Shown here: positions 1 through 5,336 of the stretch, piece by piece
Position numbering within the stretch: position 1 is the stretch's first letter
Layout: each line of letters opens with the position of its first letter
NCBI GenBank assembly: GCA_035640715.1
Contig: DASQVO010000190.1
Coordinates: forward strand, 1 to 6,393
DNA length: 6,393 nt
Direction of reading: 5' to 3'
Source of the DNA: DASQVO01 sp035640715
GTDB taxonomy: Bacteria; Actinomycetota; Actinomycetes; Streptosporangiales; Streptosporangiaceae
Translations under genes and position numbers: made by a program
Notes under the pieces: generated by a model
Seen by the model: only the letters and a program-made list of their open reading frames with translations
What the model was told of the DNA's origin: nothing
Databases searched by the model: none

Positions 1-130
1 GCTCAGCGAGGACCAGCGGAGACAGCAGCAGCGGCCCGCCGTCGCGCTCGACCGAGGCCCGCGCGGCGCGGTGCTCGGGCTGGCGGCGGTTGAAGATGGC
101 GTACAGCCCGCTGGTGTCCGCGATGATCAC
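1..130 (-). CDS. vapC: VapC-like PIN-domain toxin, N-terminal part (truncated by window edge)
   Basis: Reading the minus strand from the GTG at 130-128 gives 43 residues that continue past the left edge. They begin VIIADTSGLYAIFN and end LLLSPLVLAE. PIN-domain RNases of the VapC family use a first catalytic Asp in a near N-terminal hydrophobic-D-T/S-S/N segment, here D5, and a second acidic residue about 35-40 positions later, here probably E43. The family cleaves RNA, often tRNA or rRNA, and is neutralised by its partner antitoxin. The GTG start overlaps the antitoxin stop (GTGA at 130-127), so the two genes are translationally coupled in the usual antitoxin-first order. The remaining acidic residues lie outside the window, so intactness cannot be judged. 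Family assignment is secure; RNA target and toxicity are unknown. Confidence 0.88.
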   Translation of the reverse strand, partial: MIIADTSGLYAIFNRRQPEHRAARASVERDGGPLLLSPLVLAE

Positions 131-363
131 TGCTCGATCCCAGCGGCGCCCAGGCCGGCCGCCAGCACGGCGTCGATCTCGGCGGCGGTGACTGGGTCGG
201 CGTCCAGGATCCCGAAGTTCGGCAGGACCGGACTGGCCTCCTCGGCGAGGACTCGGCGGATGCCCTCGCGGATCAGTTCGGCCTCTGACTGGTGCCGACG
301 GCGCGCGGCAGCCTTGAGGGCCTGCATGTCGGCGTCAGGCAGGTAAACCGTGGTCTTCACCAT
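127..363 (-). CDS. vapB: VapB-type ribbon-helix-helix antitoxin
   Basis: This is a 78-residue protein starting MVKTTVYLPDADMQALKAAA. The N-terminal 'KTTVYLP' beta strand followed by helices with 'SEAELIREGIRRVL' is the signature of ribbon-helix-helix (CopG/Arc-type) antitoxins. Residues 1-42 should dimerise and bind DNA. The C-terminal tail, about 45-78, should wrap the PIN toxin. The reading frame is open up to 426, but the ATG at 363 is chosen because the RHH fold begins there and the upstream residues look like translated promoter. No Shine-Dalgarno is visible. Instead a TATCCT box lies 6 nt before the ATG, which suggests a leaderless mRNA. Such antitoxins usually repress their own operon, and the TACCATA repeats just upstream are the natural operator candidates. 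The stop overlaps the toxin GTG by the GTGA arrangement. Confidence 0.88.
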   Translation of the reverse strand: MVKTTVYLPDADMQALKAAARRRHQSEAELIREGIRRVLAEEASPVLPNFGILDADPVTAAEIDAVLAAGLGAAGIEQ

Positions 364-391
364 ACCAACAGGATACCATACGTACCATATA
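361..391 (-). promoter_or_regulatory. Candidate promoter/operator of the vapBC pair
   Basis: This AT-rich patch stands out in a very GC-rich background. Written on the plus strand, TACCATA occurs at 374-380 and 383-389, with a partial copy TACCA at 363-367. On the minus strand TATCCT (375-370) fits the actinobacterial -10 pattern TANNNT and lies 6 nt before the antitoxin ATG, compatible with a leaderless transcript. TATGGT (380-375) is an alternative -10. The repeats overlap these boxes, as expected for an RHH antitoxin that represses its own promoter. Repeats and spacing are seen directly; operator function is inferred. Confidence 0.5.
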
Positions 392-558
392 TGCGTGGCC
401 CTGTCACCGTGCACAGGTCGCGCCAATGCGCCCAGAAACAGACGATCTGAGTGCAGTCATCGACACATCTGGCGCAGCCGCCGACCGCTCGTATTCGGCG
501 TTACGGGAGCATCCGGCTGTTGCACTGGCCGAATGTTCATTCTCCGTAATGGCTGTTA

Positions 559-570
559 CTCAGGCCTGAG
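559..570. repeat. Perfect 12-bp palindrome CTCAGGCCTGAG
   Basis: The sequence is identical to its reverse complement over 12 bases. It lies about 50 bases upstream of the ECF41 promoter's -35 element. It could be a regulator site, but a palindrome of this length is expected once or twice by chance in a window this size, so function is not supported. Confidence 0.3.
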
Positions 571-621
571 GACTGTCAGGGGCAGGTGCAGGGCACATCA
601 GGTCGTTCCCCGGGCCAACAC

Positions 622-648
622 TGTCACAGGGGCGCGGCCGGTCTCGTC
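622..648 (+). promoter_or_regulatory. ECF41-type sigma factor promoter
   Basis: TGTCACA at 622-628 is followed by exactly 16 bases and then CGTC at 645-648. This is the -35/-10 signature described for promoters recognised by ECF41 sigma factors. It lies 43 bases before the ATG of an SDR gene whose downstream, translationally coupled partner is itself an ECF41 sigma factor. Transcription would start near 655, leaving a leader of about 37 nt that contains the ribosome binding site. The match is seen in sequence, the motif is established for the family, and autoregulation of this operon is inferred. Confidence 0.85.
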
Positions 649-676
649 TCAAGGGGCGAAGGACTCGCAGACAGCT

Positions 677-686
677 AGGAAGGGAG
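677..686 (+). promoter_or_regulatory. Ribosome binding site fixing the SDR start
   Basis: The purine-rich AGGAAGGGAG ends 5 nt before the ATG at 692. It decides this start over the in-frame upstream codons reaching back to 350, and it places the glycine-rich nucleotide-binding motif at the protein's N-terminus as the family requires. Confidence 0.8.
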
Positions 687-691
687 TCATC

Positions 692-1678
692 ATGCGGGTG
701 TTCCTCGCCGGAGGGGCAGGCGTCATCGGCCGCAGCCTCATCCCGCTACTCACCGCGGCCGGCCATCAGGTCACCGCGACCACCCGGACGCCGGCTAAGG
801 CGGGCTTGCTGCGATCCCTGGGCGCGCAGGCCGGCGTGGTGGACGGGCTCGACCGGGCCGCCGTGCATGAGGCCGTCGCCCGGGCCCAGCCGGACGTCAT
901 CATCCACCAGATGACCGCGCTGAGCGGGTCAAGCGACCTCCGCAACTTCGACAAGACATTCGCGGTCACCAACGAACTGCGTACCAGGGGCACGGACTAC
1001 CTGCTCGAAGCCGGCCGTGCCACGGGGGCCGGCCGGTTCATCGCGCAGAGCTTCACCGGCTGGCCGAACATCCGGGCCGGGGGCCCGGTCAAGACGGAGG
1101 ACGACCCGCTCGACCCGGCCCCGCCGGGCAGCATGGCCGAATCCTTCCGGGCCATCCAGCACCTAGAGGCGGCCGTCTCCGGTGCGCGGTCGCCGGACGG
1201 GATCGTGCTCCGGTACGGCAGCCTGTACGGGCCCGGAGCGTCGGATGAGATGGTCGGGGTGGTCAGGAAGCGCCGGATGCCGATCGTCGGCGACGGGTCC
1301 GGCGTGTGGTCGTTCATCCACGTCGCCGACGCGGCCTCGGCCACCGCCGCCGCGGTCGAGCGAGGAGCGCCCGGCATCTACAACATCGTTGACGACGATC
1401 CGGCTCCCGTCGCGGAATGGCTGCCCTACCTAGCCGCATGCATCGGGGCCCGGCCGCCGTGGCGGGTACCGGCCTGGGCCGGCCGGCTCCTGGCCGGCGA
1501 GTCGGTGACCTCGCTGATGACCCAGATCCGCGGCTCCTCGAACGCCAAGGCCCGGCGCGAGCTCGGCTGGACGCCGGCGTACGGAAGCTGGCGGGCCGGT
1601 TTCGCGGCCGGGCTCGGCGGCGAGGAACACGGTGCGGGTGACCCGGGCGGGACGCCGGCCGGCGGGAAGGCGGCATGA
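692..1678 (+). CDS. NAD-dependent epimerase/dehydratase-like SDR protein (COE partner of ECF41)
   Basis: This 328-residue protein has an N-terminal Rossmann fold. The motif GGAGVIG gives the GxxGxxG pattern (G7, G10, G13) of NAD(P)-binding extended/atypical SDRs. Further SDR features are DVIIHQMTAL (68-77), the strand RFIAQSFTG (115-123), LRYGSLYGPG (173-182) and the substrate-side segment WSFIHVADAA (206-215). Length is normal for the family. The usual YxxxK catalytic pair is not visible: the expected helix reads AESFRAIQHLE (149-159), with F and Q where Y and K would be. The exact reaction is therefore unclear, and no substrate can be named. The last about 20 residues are Gly/Ala-rich and poorly constrained. 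The stop overlaps the sigma factor start (ATGA). ECF41 sigma factors are typically encoded beside carboxymuconolactone decarboxylases, oxidoreductases or epimerases, and this gene fits that role. An ECF41 promoter lies directly upstream. Confidence 0.9.
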   Translation: MRVFLAGGAGVIGRSLIPLLTAAGHQVTATTRTPAKAGLLRSLGAQAGVVDGLDRAAVHEAVARAQPDVIIHQMTALSGSSDLRNFDKTFAVTNELRTRGTDYLLEAGRATGAGRFIAQSFTGWPNIRAGGPVKTEDDPLDPAPPGSMAESFRAIQHLEAAVSGARSPDGIVLRYGSLYGPGASDEMVGVVRKRRMPIVGDGSGVWSFIHVADAASATAAAVERGAPGIYNIVDDDPAPVAEWLPYLAACIGARPPWRVPAWAGRLLAGESVTSLMTQIRGSSNAKARRELGWTPAYGSWRAGFAAGLGGEEHGAGDPGGTPAGGKAA

Positions 1679-2598
1679 CCGTGGTGGACGACGTGATCGA
1701 CGATCTCAGGCCCTTGATGTTCTCGATCGCCTACCGCATGACCGGCAGCGTGAGCGACGCCGAGGACATCGTCCAGGAGGCCTGCATCCGCGCCTACCGG
1801 GCCGAGGCGGACGGCGCCGCAGTCGAGTCGCCGCGGGCGTATCTGGCCACGGCCACCACCCGGCTGGCGATCGATCATCTCCGCTCGGCGCGGGTGCGGC
1901 GGGAGTCCTACGTCGGGACCTGGCTGCCCGAGCCGCTCGTCACCGACTCTGATCCCGGCCCCGCCGAGCGGGCTGAGATGTCCGATTCGCTGTCGATGGC
2001 CTTCCTCGTCCTGCTGGAAAGCCTGGCGCCGACGGAGCGGGCCGTGTTCCTGCTGCGAGAAGTCTTCGGCTACGGCTACGACGAGATCGCCCAAGCGGTG
2101 GGCAAGAGCGAGGCGAACTGCCGGCAGATTTTCACCCGGGCACGGCGCCGGATCGACGAGGGAAAGCCGCGTTTCGGCGCGTCCCGGGCCCAGGGCGCCG
2201 CGCTGGTGCAGCGGTTCCTGGACGCCATCGGCGGCGGTGACATGGACGGCTTCATCGAGATGCTCGCCCCTGACGTCGTCTTCTACGGGGACGGCGGCGG
2301 CAAGGGCGAGGGGGTGCGCGCGCCGGTATACGGCCGGGTGCAGGTGGGACGCTTCCTGCGCGGCCTGGGCCGCCGGGCACGGCAGATGAGCGCGTCCGCC
2401 CGCCCCGTCTGGGTCAACGGCCAGCCCGGTGTCATCTCCTTCGACGCCAACGGACGCCTCATCGGGGTGGTCGCCTTCGACGTGCTGGATGGAACCGTGC
2501 AGGCGATCCGGTCCGTGGTCAATCCCGACAAGCTCCGCCATCTCGGCGAAACGTCGGCCGCATGGCACGCGGTACCGGGCGGCCCGGATGGCCTCTGA
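1675..2598 (+). CDS. sigJ: ECF41-group (SigJ-type) RNA polymerase sigma factor with fused SnoaL-like domain
   Basis: This 307-residue protein directs RNA polymerase to a specific promoter class. Sigma region 2 spans about 8-75, with AYRMTGSVSDAEDIVQEACI (19-38) typical of region 2 and RAYLATATTRLAIDHLRS (54-71) matching regions 2.3-2.4. Region 4 spans about 108-162, with a helix-turn-helix around YDEIAQAVGKSEANCRQIFTRARR (135-158). The C-terminal 130 residues form a SnoaL/NTF2-like domain. The ECF41 hallmarks are all present: WLPEP in the linker (83-87), DGGGK (206-210) and NPDKLRHL (283-290). In this group the fused domain controls sigma activity in place of a separate anti-sigma factor, and none is visible nearby. 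GGGAAGG sits 4 nt before the ATG, which overlaps the SDR stop, so translation is coupled. Regulation is probably positive autoregulation through the promoter at 622-648. The inducing signal is unknown. Confidence 0.95.
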   Translation: MTVVDDVIDDLRPLMFSIAYRMTGSVSDAEDIVQEACIRAYRAEADGAAVESPRAYLATATTRLAIDHLRSARVRRESYVGTWLPEPLVTDSDPGPAERAEMSDSLSMAFLVLLESLAPTERAVFLLREVFGYGYDEIAQAVGKSEANCRQIFTRARRRIDEGKPRFGASRAQGAALVQRFLDAIGGGDMDGFIEMLAPDVVFYGDGGGKGEGVRAPVYGRVQVGRFLRGLGRRARQMSASARPVWVNGQPGVISFDANGRLIGVVAFDVLDGTVQAIRSVVNPDKLRHLGETSAAWHAVPGGPDGL

Positions 2599-2601
2599 TA
2601 T

Positions 2602-2616
2602 CCCGGCCCTACCGGG
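2602..2616 (+). other. Short GC hairpin after the sigma gene
   Basis: CCCGG at 2602-2606 can pair with CCGGG at 2612-2616 around a 5-nt loop, starting 4 bases after the sigma stop. There is no T tract and the stem is only 5 bp, so it is at best a weak 3'-end structure. Confidence 0.2.
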
Positions 2617-2620
2617 TAAC

Positions 2621-2673
2621 GGACGGGCCCGGCACGGTGACGGGCGGTCCCGGCGGACGGGCCGGCAACGGTG
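2621..2673 (+). repeat. Imperfect 19-bp direct repeat in the dioxygenase leader
   Basis: The copies are GGACGGGCCCGGCACGGTG (2621-2639) and GGACGGGCCGGCAACGGTG (2655-2673). They match except for one compensated one-base shift and start 34 bases apart. The second copy ends where the -35 region of the putative dioxygenase promoter should lie. This may be a pair of regulator binding sites or a local duplication. The repeat is seen directly and its function is unproven. Confidence 0.5.
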
Positions 2674-2694
2674 CGGATGCGTGGGCCATGGACT

Positions 2695-2700
2695 TAGCCT
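2695..2700 (+). promoter_or_regulatory. Candidate -10 box for leaderless dioxygenase mRNA
   Basis: TAGCCT fits TANNNT and ends 7 nt before the dioxygenase ATG at 2708. No Shine-Dalgarno is present in those 7 bases or just upstream. In actinobacteria this geometry is typical of leaderless transcripts starting at the A of ATG. No good -35 match was seen. Confidence 0.4.
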
Positions 2701-2707
2701 CGGGTTT

Positions 2708-3574
2708 ATGACCAGCGATTTCAGCGTGGAAACGGCGGCGGGCGCCGTCATCGAGAGCTTCGCGGGGACTCCCGATGAGCGGCTCCGGACGATACTGACG
2801 AGCCTCGTCCGGCACCTGCACGGCTTTGTCCGCGAGGTGGAGCCCACCATCGCGGAGTGGGAGCAGGCGATCGGCTTCCTGACCGCCACCGGTCAGATGT
2901 GCAGCGACGTGCGGCAGGAATTCGTCCTGCTCTCTGACGTGCTCGGGGTGTCGATGCTGGTGGAGACGATCAACGAGCGCAGCGCCGGCGGCGCGACGCC
3001 GCCCACCGTGCTGGGCCCGTTTCACATGGTCGCCTCTCCCGAACGGGAACTCGGTGACACGATCGACCTGGTCGGAGCGGGCGAACCGTGCGTCGTGACC
3101 GGCCGGGTGGTGTCGGTGGACGGCACGCCGCTGCCCGGCGCGGTGCTGGACGTGTGGCAGGCCAACGACAAGGGCTTCTATGACGTCCAGCAGCCGGACG
3201 TGCAGCCCGCCGGGAACGGCCGTGGGCTCTTCACCGCCGACAGCAGCGGCCGGTTCTGGTTCCGCACCATCGTGCCCAGCCATTACCCGATACCGATGGA
3301 CGGCCCGGTGGGCGCGCTGCTGCACGCGACCCGGCGGCACCCCTACCGCCCGGCCCACATCCACTTCATCGTCGAGGCAGCAGGCCACCGGCCGCTCACC
3401 ACGCACATTTTCGTGGCTGACAGCGACTACATCGACTCCGACGCGGTCTTCGCCGTGAAGAAGAGCCTCATCACCGACTTCGCGCGCGTCGACGATCCCG
3501 CCGAGGCCGCGCGGTACGGCGTGGCCAGCCCGTTCCGGCGCGCGAACTTCGAAATCGTGCTCCAGCCCGCCTGA
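2708..3574 (+). CDS. Intradiol ring-cleavage dioxygenase, hydroxyquinol 1,2-dioxygenase-like
   Basis: This 288-residue protein is of usual length for catechol/hydroxyquinol 1,2-dioxygenases, non-haem Fe(III) enzymes that open the ring between two adjacent hydroxyls to give muconate-type products. The N-terminal helical dimerisation domain covers about 25-100, ending TPPTVLGPFH (97-106). The catalytic beta-sandwich follows. All four iron ligands are visible: Y158 in KGFYDVQQ, Y193 in SHYPIPMDGPVG, and H217 and H219 in RPAHIHFIV, with the conserved R214. The segments HYPIPMDGPVG, RPAHIHF and DSDAVFAVKKSL resemble hydroxyquinol 1,2-dioxygenases more than catechol enzymes, but substrate specificity cannot be settled by eye. 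The start is the ATG at 2708. The frame is open further upstream, but that part translates the end of the sigma gene and a GC-rich leader. No maleylacetate reductase or hydroxylase is adjacent. The leader carries a direct repeat, so it is probably regulated separately from the sigma operon. Confidence 0.9.
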   Translation: MTSDFSVETAAGAVIESFAGTPDERLRTILTSLVRHLHGFVREVEPTIAEWEQAIGFLTATGQMCSDVRQEFVLLSDVLGVSMLVETINERSAGGATPPTVLGPFHMVASPERELGDTIDLVGAGEPCVVTGRVVSVDGTPLPGAVLDVWQANDKGFYDVQQPDVQPAGNGRGLFTADSSGRFWFRTIVPSHYPIPMDGPVGALLHATRRHPYRPAHIHFIVEAAGHRPLTTHIFVADSDYIDSDAVFAVKKSLITDFARVDDPAEAARYGVASPFRRANFEIVLQPA

Positions 3575-3598
3575 GCGCGCTGCCCGCCCGACTCTGGC

Positions 3599-3626
3599 CG
3601 CCCGGGACGGGACGCGGGCCCGGGCG
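3599..3626 (+). terminator. Possible GC hairpin terminator after the dioxygenase
   Basis: CGCCCGGG (3599-3606) and CCCGGGCG (3619-3626) are perfect 8-bp inverted arms around a 12-nt loop, 25 bases after the dioxygenase stop. There is no U tract, but such stems are common at transcript ends in high-GC actinobacteria. It would separate the dioxygenase from the transporter unit. Confidence 0.4.
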
Positions 3627-3657
3627 AGCCGCCACCCCTCGTCCGGCATAAGGGTTC

Positions 3658-3688
3658 CAGGTTTACCTACCTGAAAACGGCATGTTAT
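3658..3688 (+). promoter_or_regulatory. Candidate promoter/operator region of the transporter gene
   Basis: This AT-richer patch within the 208-base gap holds the inverted repeat CAGGT/ACCTG (3658-3662 and 3669-3673, 6-nt centre), with AGGTTTACCT nested inside. A weak promoter-like pair, TTTACC (3662-3667) and TGTTAT (3683-3688), has 15-nt spacing. The repeat would overlap the -35 element and could be an operator. Individual matches are weak. Confidence 0.25.
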
Positions 3689-3768
3689 CGCCTTGTTGCG
3701 CTGGCGGTTGATCTTCATAGGTACGGGGCAGACTCTTGTGATCCTGGAGAAACCCGGTCCGGCGCGGC

Positions 3769-3776
3769 AGGGAGGT
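3769..3776 (+). promoter_or_regulatory. Ribosome binding site fixing the transporter start
   Basis: AGGGAGGT, containing GGAGG at 3771-3775, lies 7 nt before the ATG at 3783. It supports this start over the in-frame ATG at 3693, which lacks such a site and would add 30 residues unlike the family. Confidence 0.8.
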
Positions 3777-3782
3777 ACTGGC

Positions 3783-5336
3783 ATGGCGGTTTCGCCGGTC
3801 GAAGAGGAAGTACGTTACCCCGACGGCCGGGTCACGCTGGCCAGCGCCGATCAGATCGGCGACAGCCGGTACGCCAACGGCGACCTCGCCCCGCTGCCGA
3901 TCACCGGGCGCACCTGGAACACCTACAACTACGCGGCACTGTGGATCGGGATGTCCCACAACATCCCCAGCTACCTGCTCGCCTCCGGCCTCATCGCCAT
4001 CGGGATGAACTGGGTGCAGGCGGTGGTCACTATCGCGCTCGCCAACCTCATCGTCCTCATCCCGATGCTGCTGAACAGCCACGCGGGAACCAAATACGGC
4101 ATCCCCTACCCGGTCTTCGCGCGCGCGTCGTTCGGCCTGCGCGGCGCGAACCTGGCGGCGATCCTGCGGGCCCTGATCGCGTGCGGCTGGTTCGGGATCC
4201 AGACCTGGATCGGCGGCGAGGGAATCTACACGCTGGTCGGCGCGATCGCCGGCCCTAGCTGGTGGACCACGGCCGCGCACATCGGCGGGTACCCGTGGAC
4301 ACAGTGGCTGTCGTTCGCAATCTTCTGGGTGCTGGAGATGGCCATCATCGTGCGCGGCATGGACACCCTGCGCCGGTTCGAGAACTGGGCTGCCCCGCTC
4401 GTGCTCGTGATGGCGGTCATCCTGCTGATCTACCTGGTGACCAAGGCGCACGGCTTCGGCGGCGTGCTGTCGGAGCCGACCAGGCTCGGCTGGGGCAGCC
4501 GCTTCTGGCCCGTCTTCTTCCCCTCGCTGATGGGGATGATCGCGTTCTGGTCCACGTTGTCGCTCAACATGCCGGACTTCACCCGGTTCGGCCGGGGCCA
4601 GCGCCAGCAGGCCGTCGGCCAGGTTCTCGGCCTGCCGACCACGATGACGTTCTTCGCGCTGCTCGCGGTGCTCATCACCGCCGCGTCGCAGAAGATCTAC
4701 GGCGCGCCCATCTGGGACCCGATCCAGCTCTCCGGCAAGTTCCACAGCCCGGTCGCGATCGGCTTCGCCCTGTTCACCGTCGTCGTCGCCACGCTGTCGG
4801 TCAACGTCGCCGCCAACACCGTCAGCCCGTCCTACGACTTCTCCAACCTCGCGCCGCGCCTGGTCAGCTTCCGCACCGGCGGCCTCATCACCGGGGTCAT
4901 CGGCATTGTCATCCAGCCGTGGCGGCTGCTGGCCAACCCGCACATCTACATCTTCGCCTGGCTGGGCTTCTACGGCGGGCTGCTGGGCGCGGTCGCGGGC
5001 GTGCTGATCGCCGACTACTGGCTGATCCACCGGACCGAGCTGCGGCTGGCCGAGCTGTACCGGCCGCGCGGTACCTACTGGTACGGCGCCGGCTGGAACT
5101 GGCGGGCGGTGGTTGCGTTGCTCGCCGGGGCGGTGCTGGCCGTCGGCGGGGCCTGGTCGGCGCCGGGCGGCGGGCCGTTCCCGGCCAACGGCCTGATCCC
5201 GGCGCTGAAGCCGCTCTACGACTACAGCTGGGTGGTGGGATTCGCAGTGGCGCTGGTCCTCTACTGGGGACTGTCGGTGATCTCCCTGCGCCGGCAGCCG
5301 GTCAGGTCCGCATCGTATGCCGGTCAGCAGGGCTGA
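3783..5336 (+). CDS. NCS1-family nucleobase/hydantoin/allantoin-type transporter
   Basis: This 517-residue membrane protein has about 12 hydrophobic segments, the size and layout of nucleobase:cation symporter-1 proteins (LeuT fold), which import purine/pyrimidine bases, allantoin, hydantoins or related compounds with Na+ or H+. Family features in order: ITGRTWNTYNYAALWIGMSHN (40-60, TM1), KYGIPYPVFARASFG (104-118), CGWFGIQTWIGG (134-145), AFWSTLSLNMPDFTRFG (254-270), SVNVAANTVSPSYDFSNL (339-356) and NPHIYIFAWLGFYGGLLGAVAGVLIADYW (385-413). Compared with the hydantoin transporter Mhp1, the substrate-site Trp and Gln of the WFGIQ motif are kept (W136, Q140), as are a Trp in the AFWSTL segment (W256) and Asn residues at 341/345. 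The actual substrate cannot be read from these residues. The gene has a strong ribosome binding site, and its last 20 bases overlap the mutase gene. Confidence 0.92.
   Translation: MAVSPVEEEVRYPDGRVTLASADQIGDSRYANGDLAPLPITGRTWNTYNYAALWIGMSHNIPSYLLASGLIAIGMNWVQAVVTIALANLIVLIPMLLNSHAGTKYGIPYPVFARASFGLRGANLAAILRALIACGWFGIQTWIGGEGIYTLVGAIAGPSWWTTAAHIGGYPWTQWLSFAIFWVLEMAIIVRGMDTLRRFENWAAPLVLVMAVILLIYLVTKAHGFGGVLSEPTRLGWGSRFWPVFFPSLMGMIAFWSTLSLNMPDFTRFGRGQRQQAVGQVLGLPTTMTFFALLAVLITAASQKIYGAPIWDPIQLSGKFHSPVAIGFALFTVVVATLSVNVAANTVSPSYDFSNLAPRLVSFRTGGLITGVIGIVIQPWRLLANPHIYIFAWLGFYGGLLGAVAGVLIADYWLIHRTELRLAELYRPRGTYWYGAGWNWRAVVALLAGAVLAVGGAWSAPGGGPFPANGLIPALKPLYDYSWVVGFAVALVLYWGLSVISLRRQPVRSASYAGQQG

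Larger units (their letters stand above)
364..691. other. Divergent intergenic region between vapBC and the SDR/sigma operon
   Basis: This stretch of about 330 bases has no convincing gene. A frame open from 350 runs through it into the SDR gene, but its translation is rich in Cys/Arg, resembles no known protein, and is preceded by no ribosome binding site. The region holds the vapBC promoter/operator at its left end, a perfect 12-bp palindrome at 559-570, the ECF41 promoter at 622-648 and the SDR ribosome binding site at 677-686. Composition is less GC-rich than the flanking genes. No tRNA, terminator or mobile-element end was recognised. Confidence 0.6.

Noticed and set aside
402..428. TGTCACC as a second ECF41 promoter
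   Set aside because: The seventh -35 base differs, and 16 bases further on the sequence is AATG rather than CGTC.
350..691. N-terminal extension of the SDR protein from the in-frame ATG at 350
   Set aside because: It would place over 110 unrelated residues before the Rossmann motif, overlap the vapB promoter and contain the ECF41 promoter. A strong ribosome binding site marks 692 instead.
1426..2889. 487-codon minus-strand open frame opposite the SDR, sigma and dioxygenase genes
   Set aside because: It crosses three real plus-strand genes, is Pro/Arg/His-rich low-complexity, and matches no family I recognise.
3693..3782. N-terminal extension of the transporter from the ATG at 3693
   Set aside because: There is no ribosome binding site at 3693 and the added residues are not family-like. 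GGAGG with 7-nt spacing supports the ATG at 3783.
2609..3784. 391-codon minus-strand open frame opposite the dioxygenase
   Set aside because: It is a mirror-frame artefact of the dioxygenase gene, with composition typical of GC-rich shadow frames.
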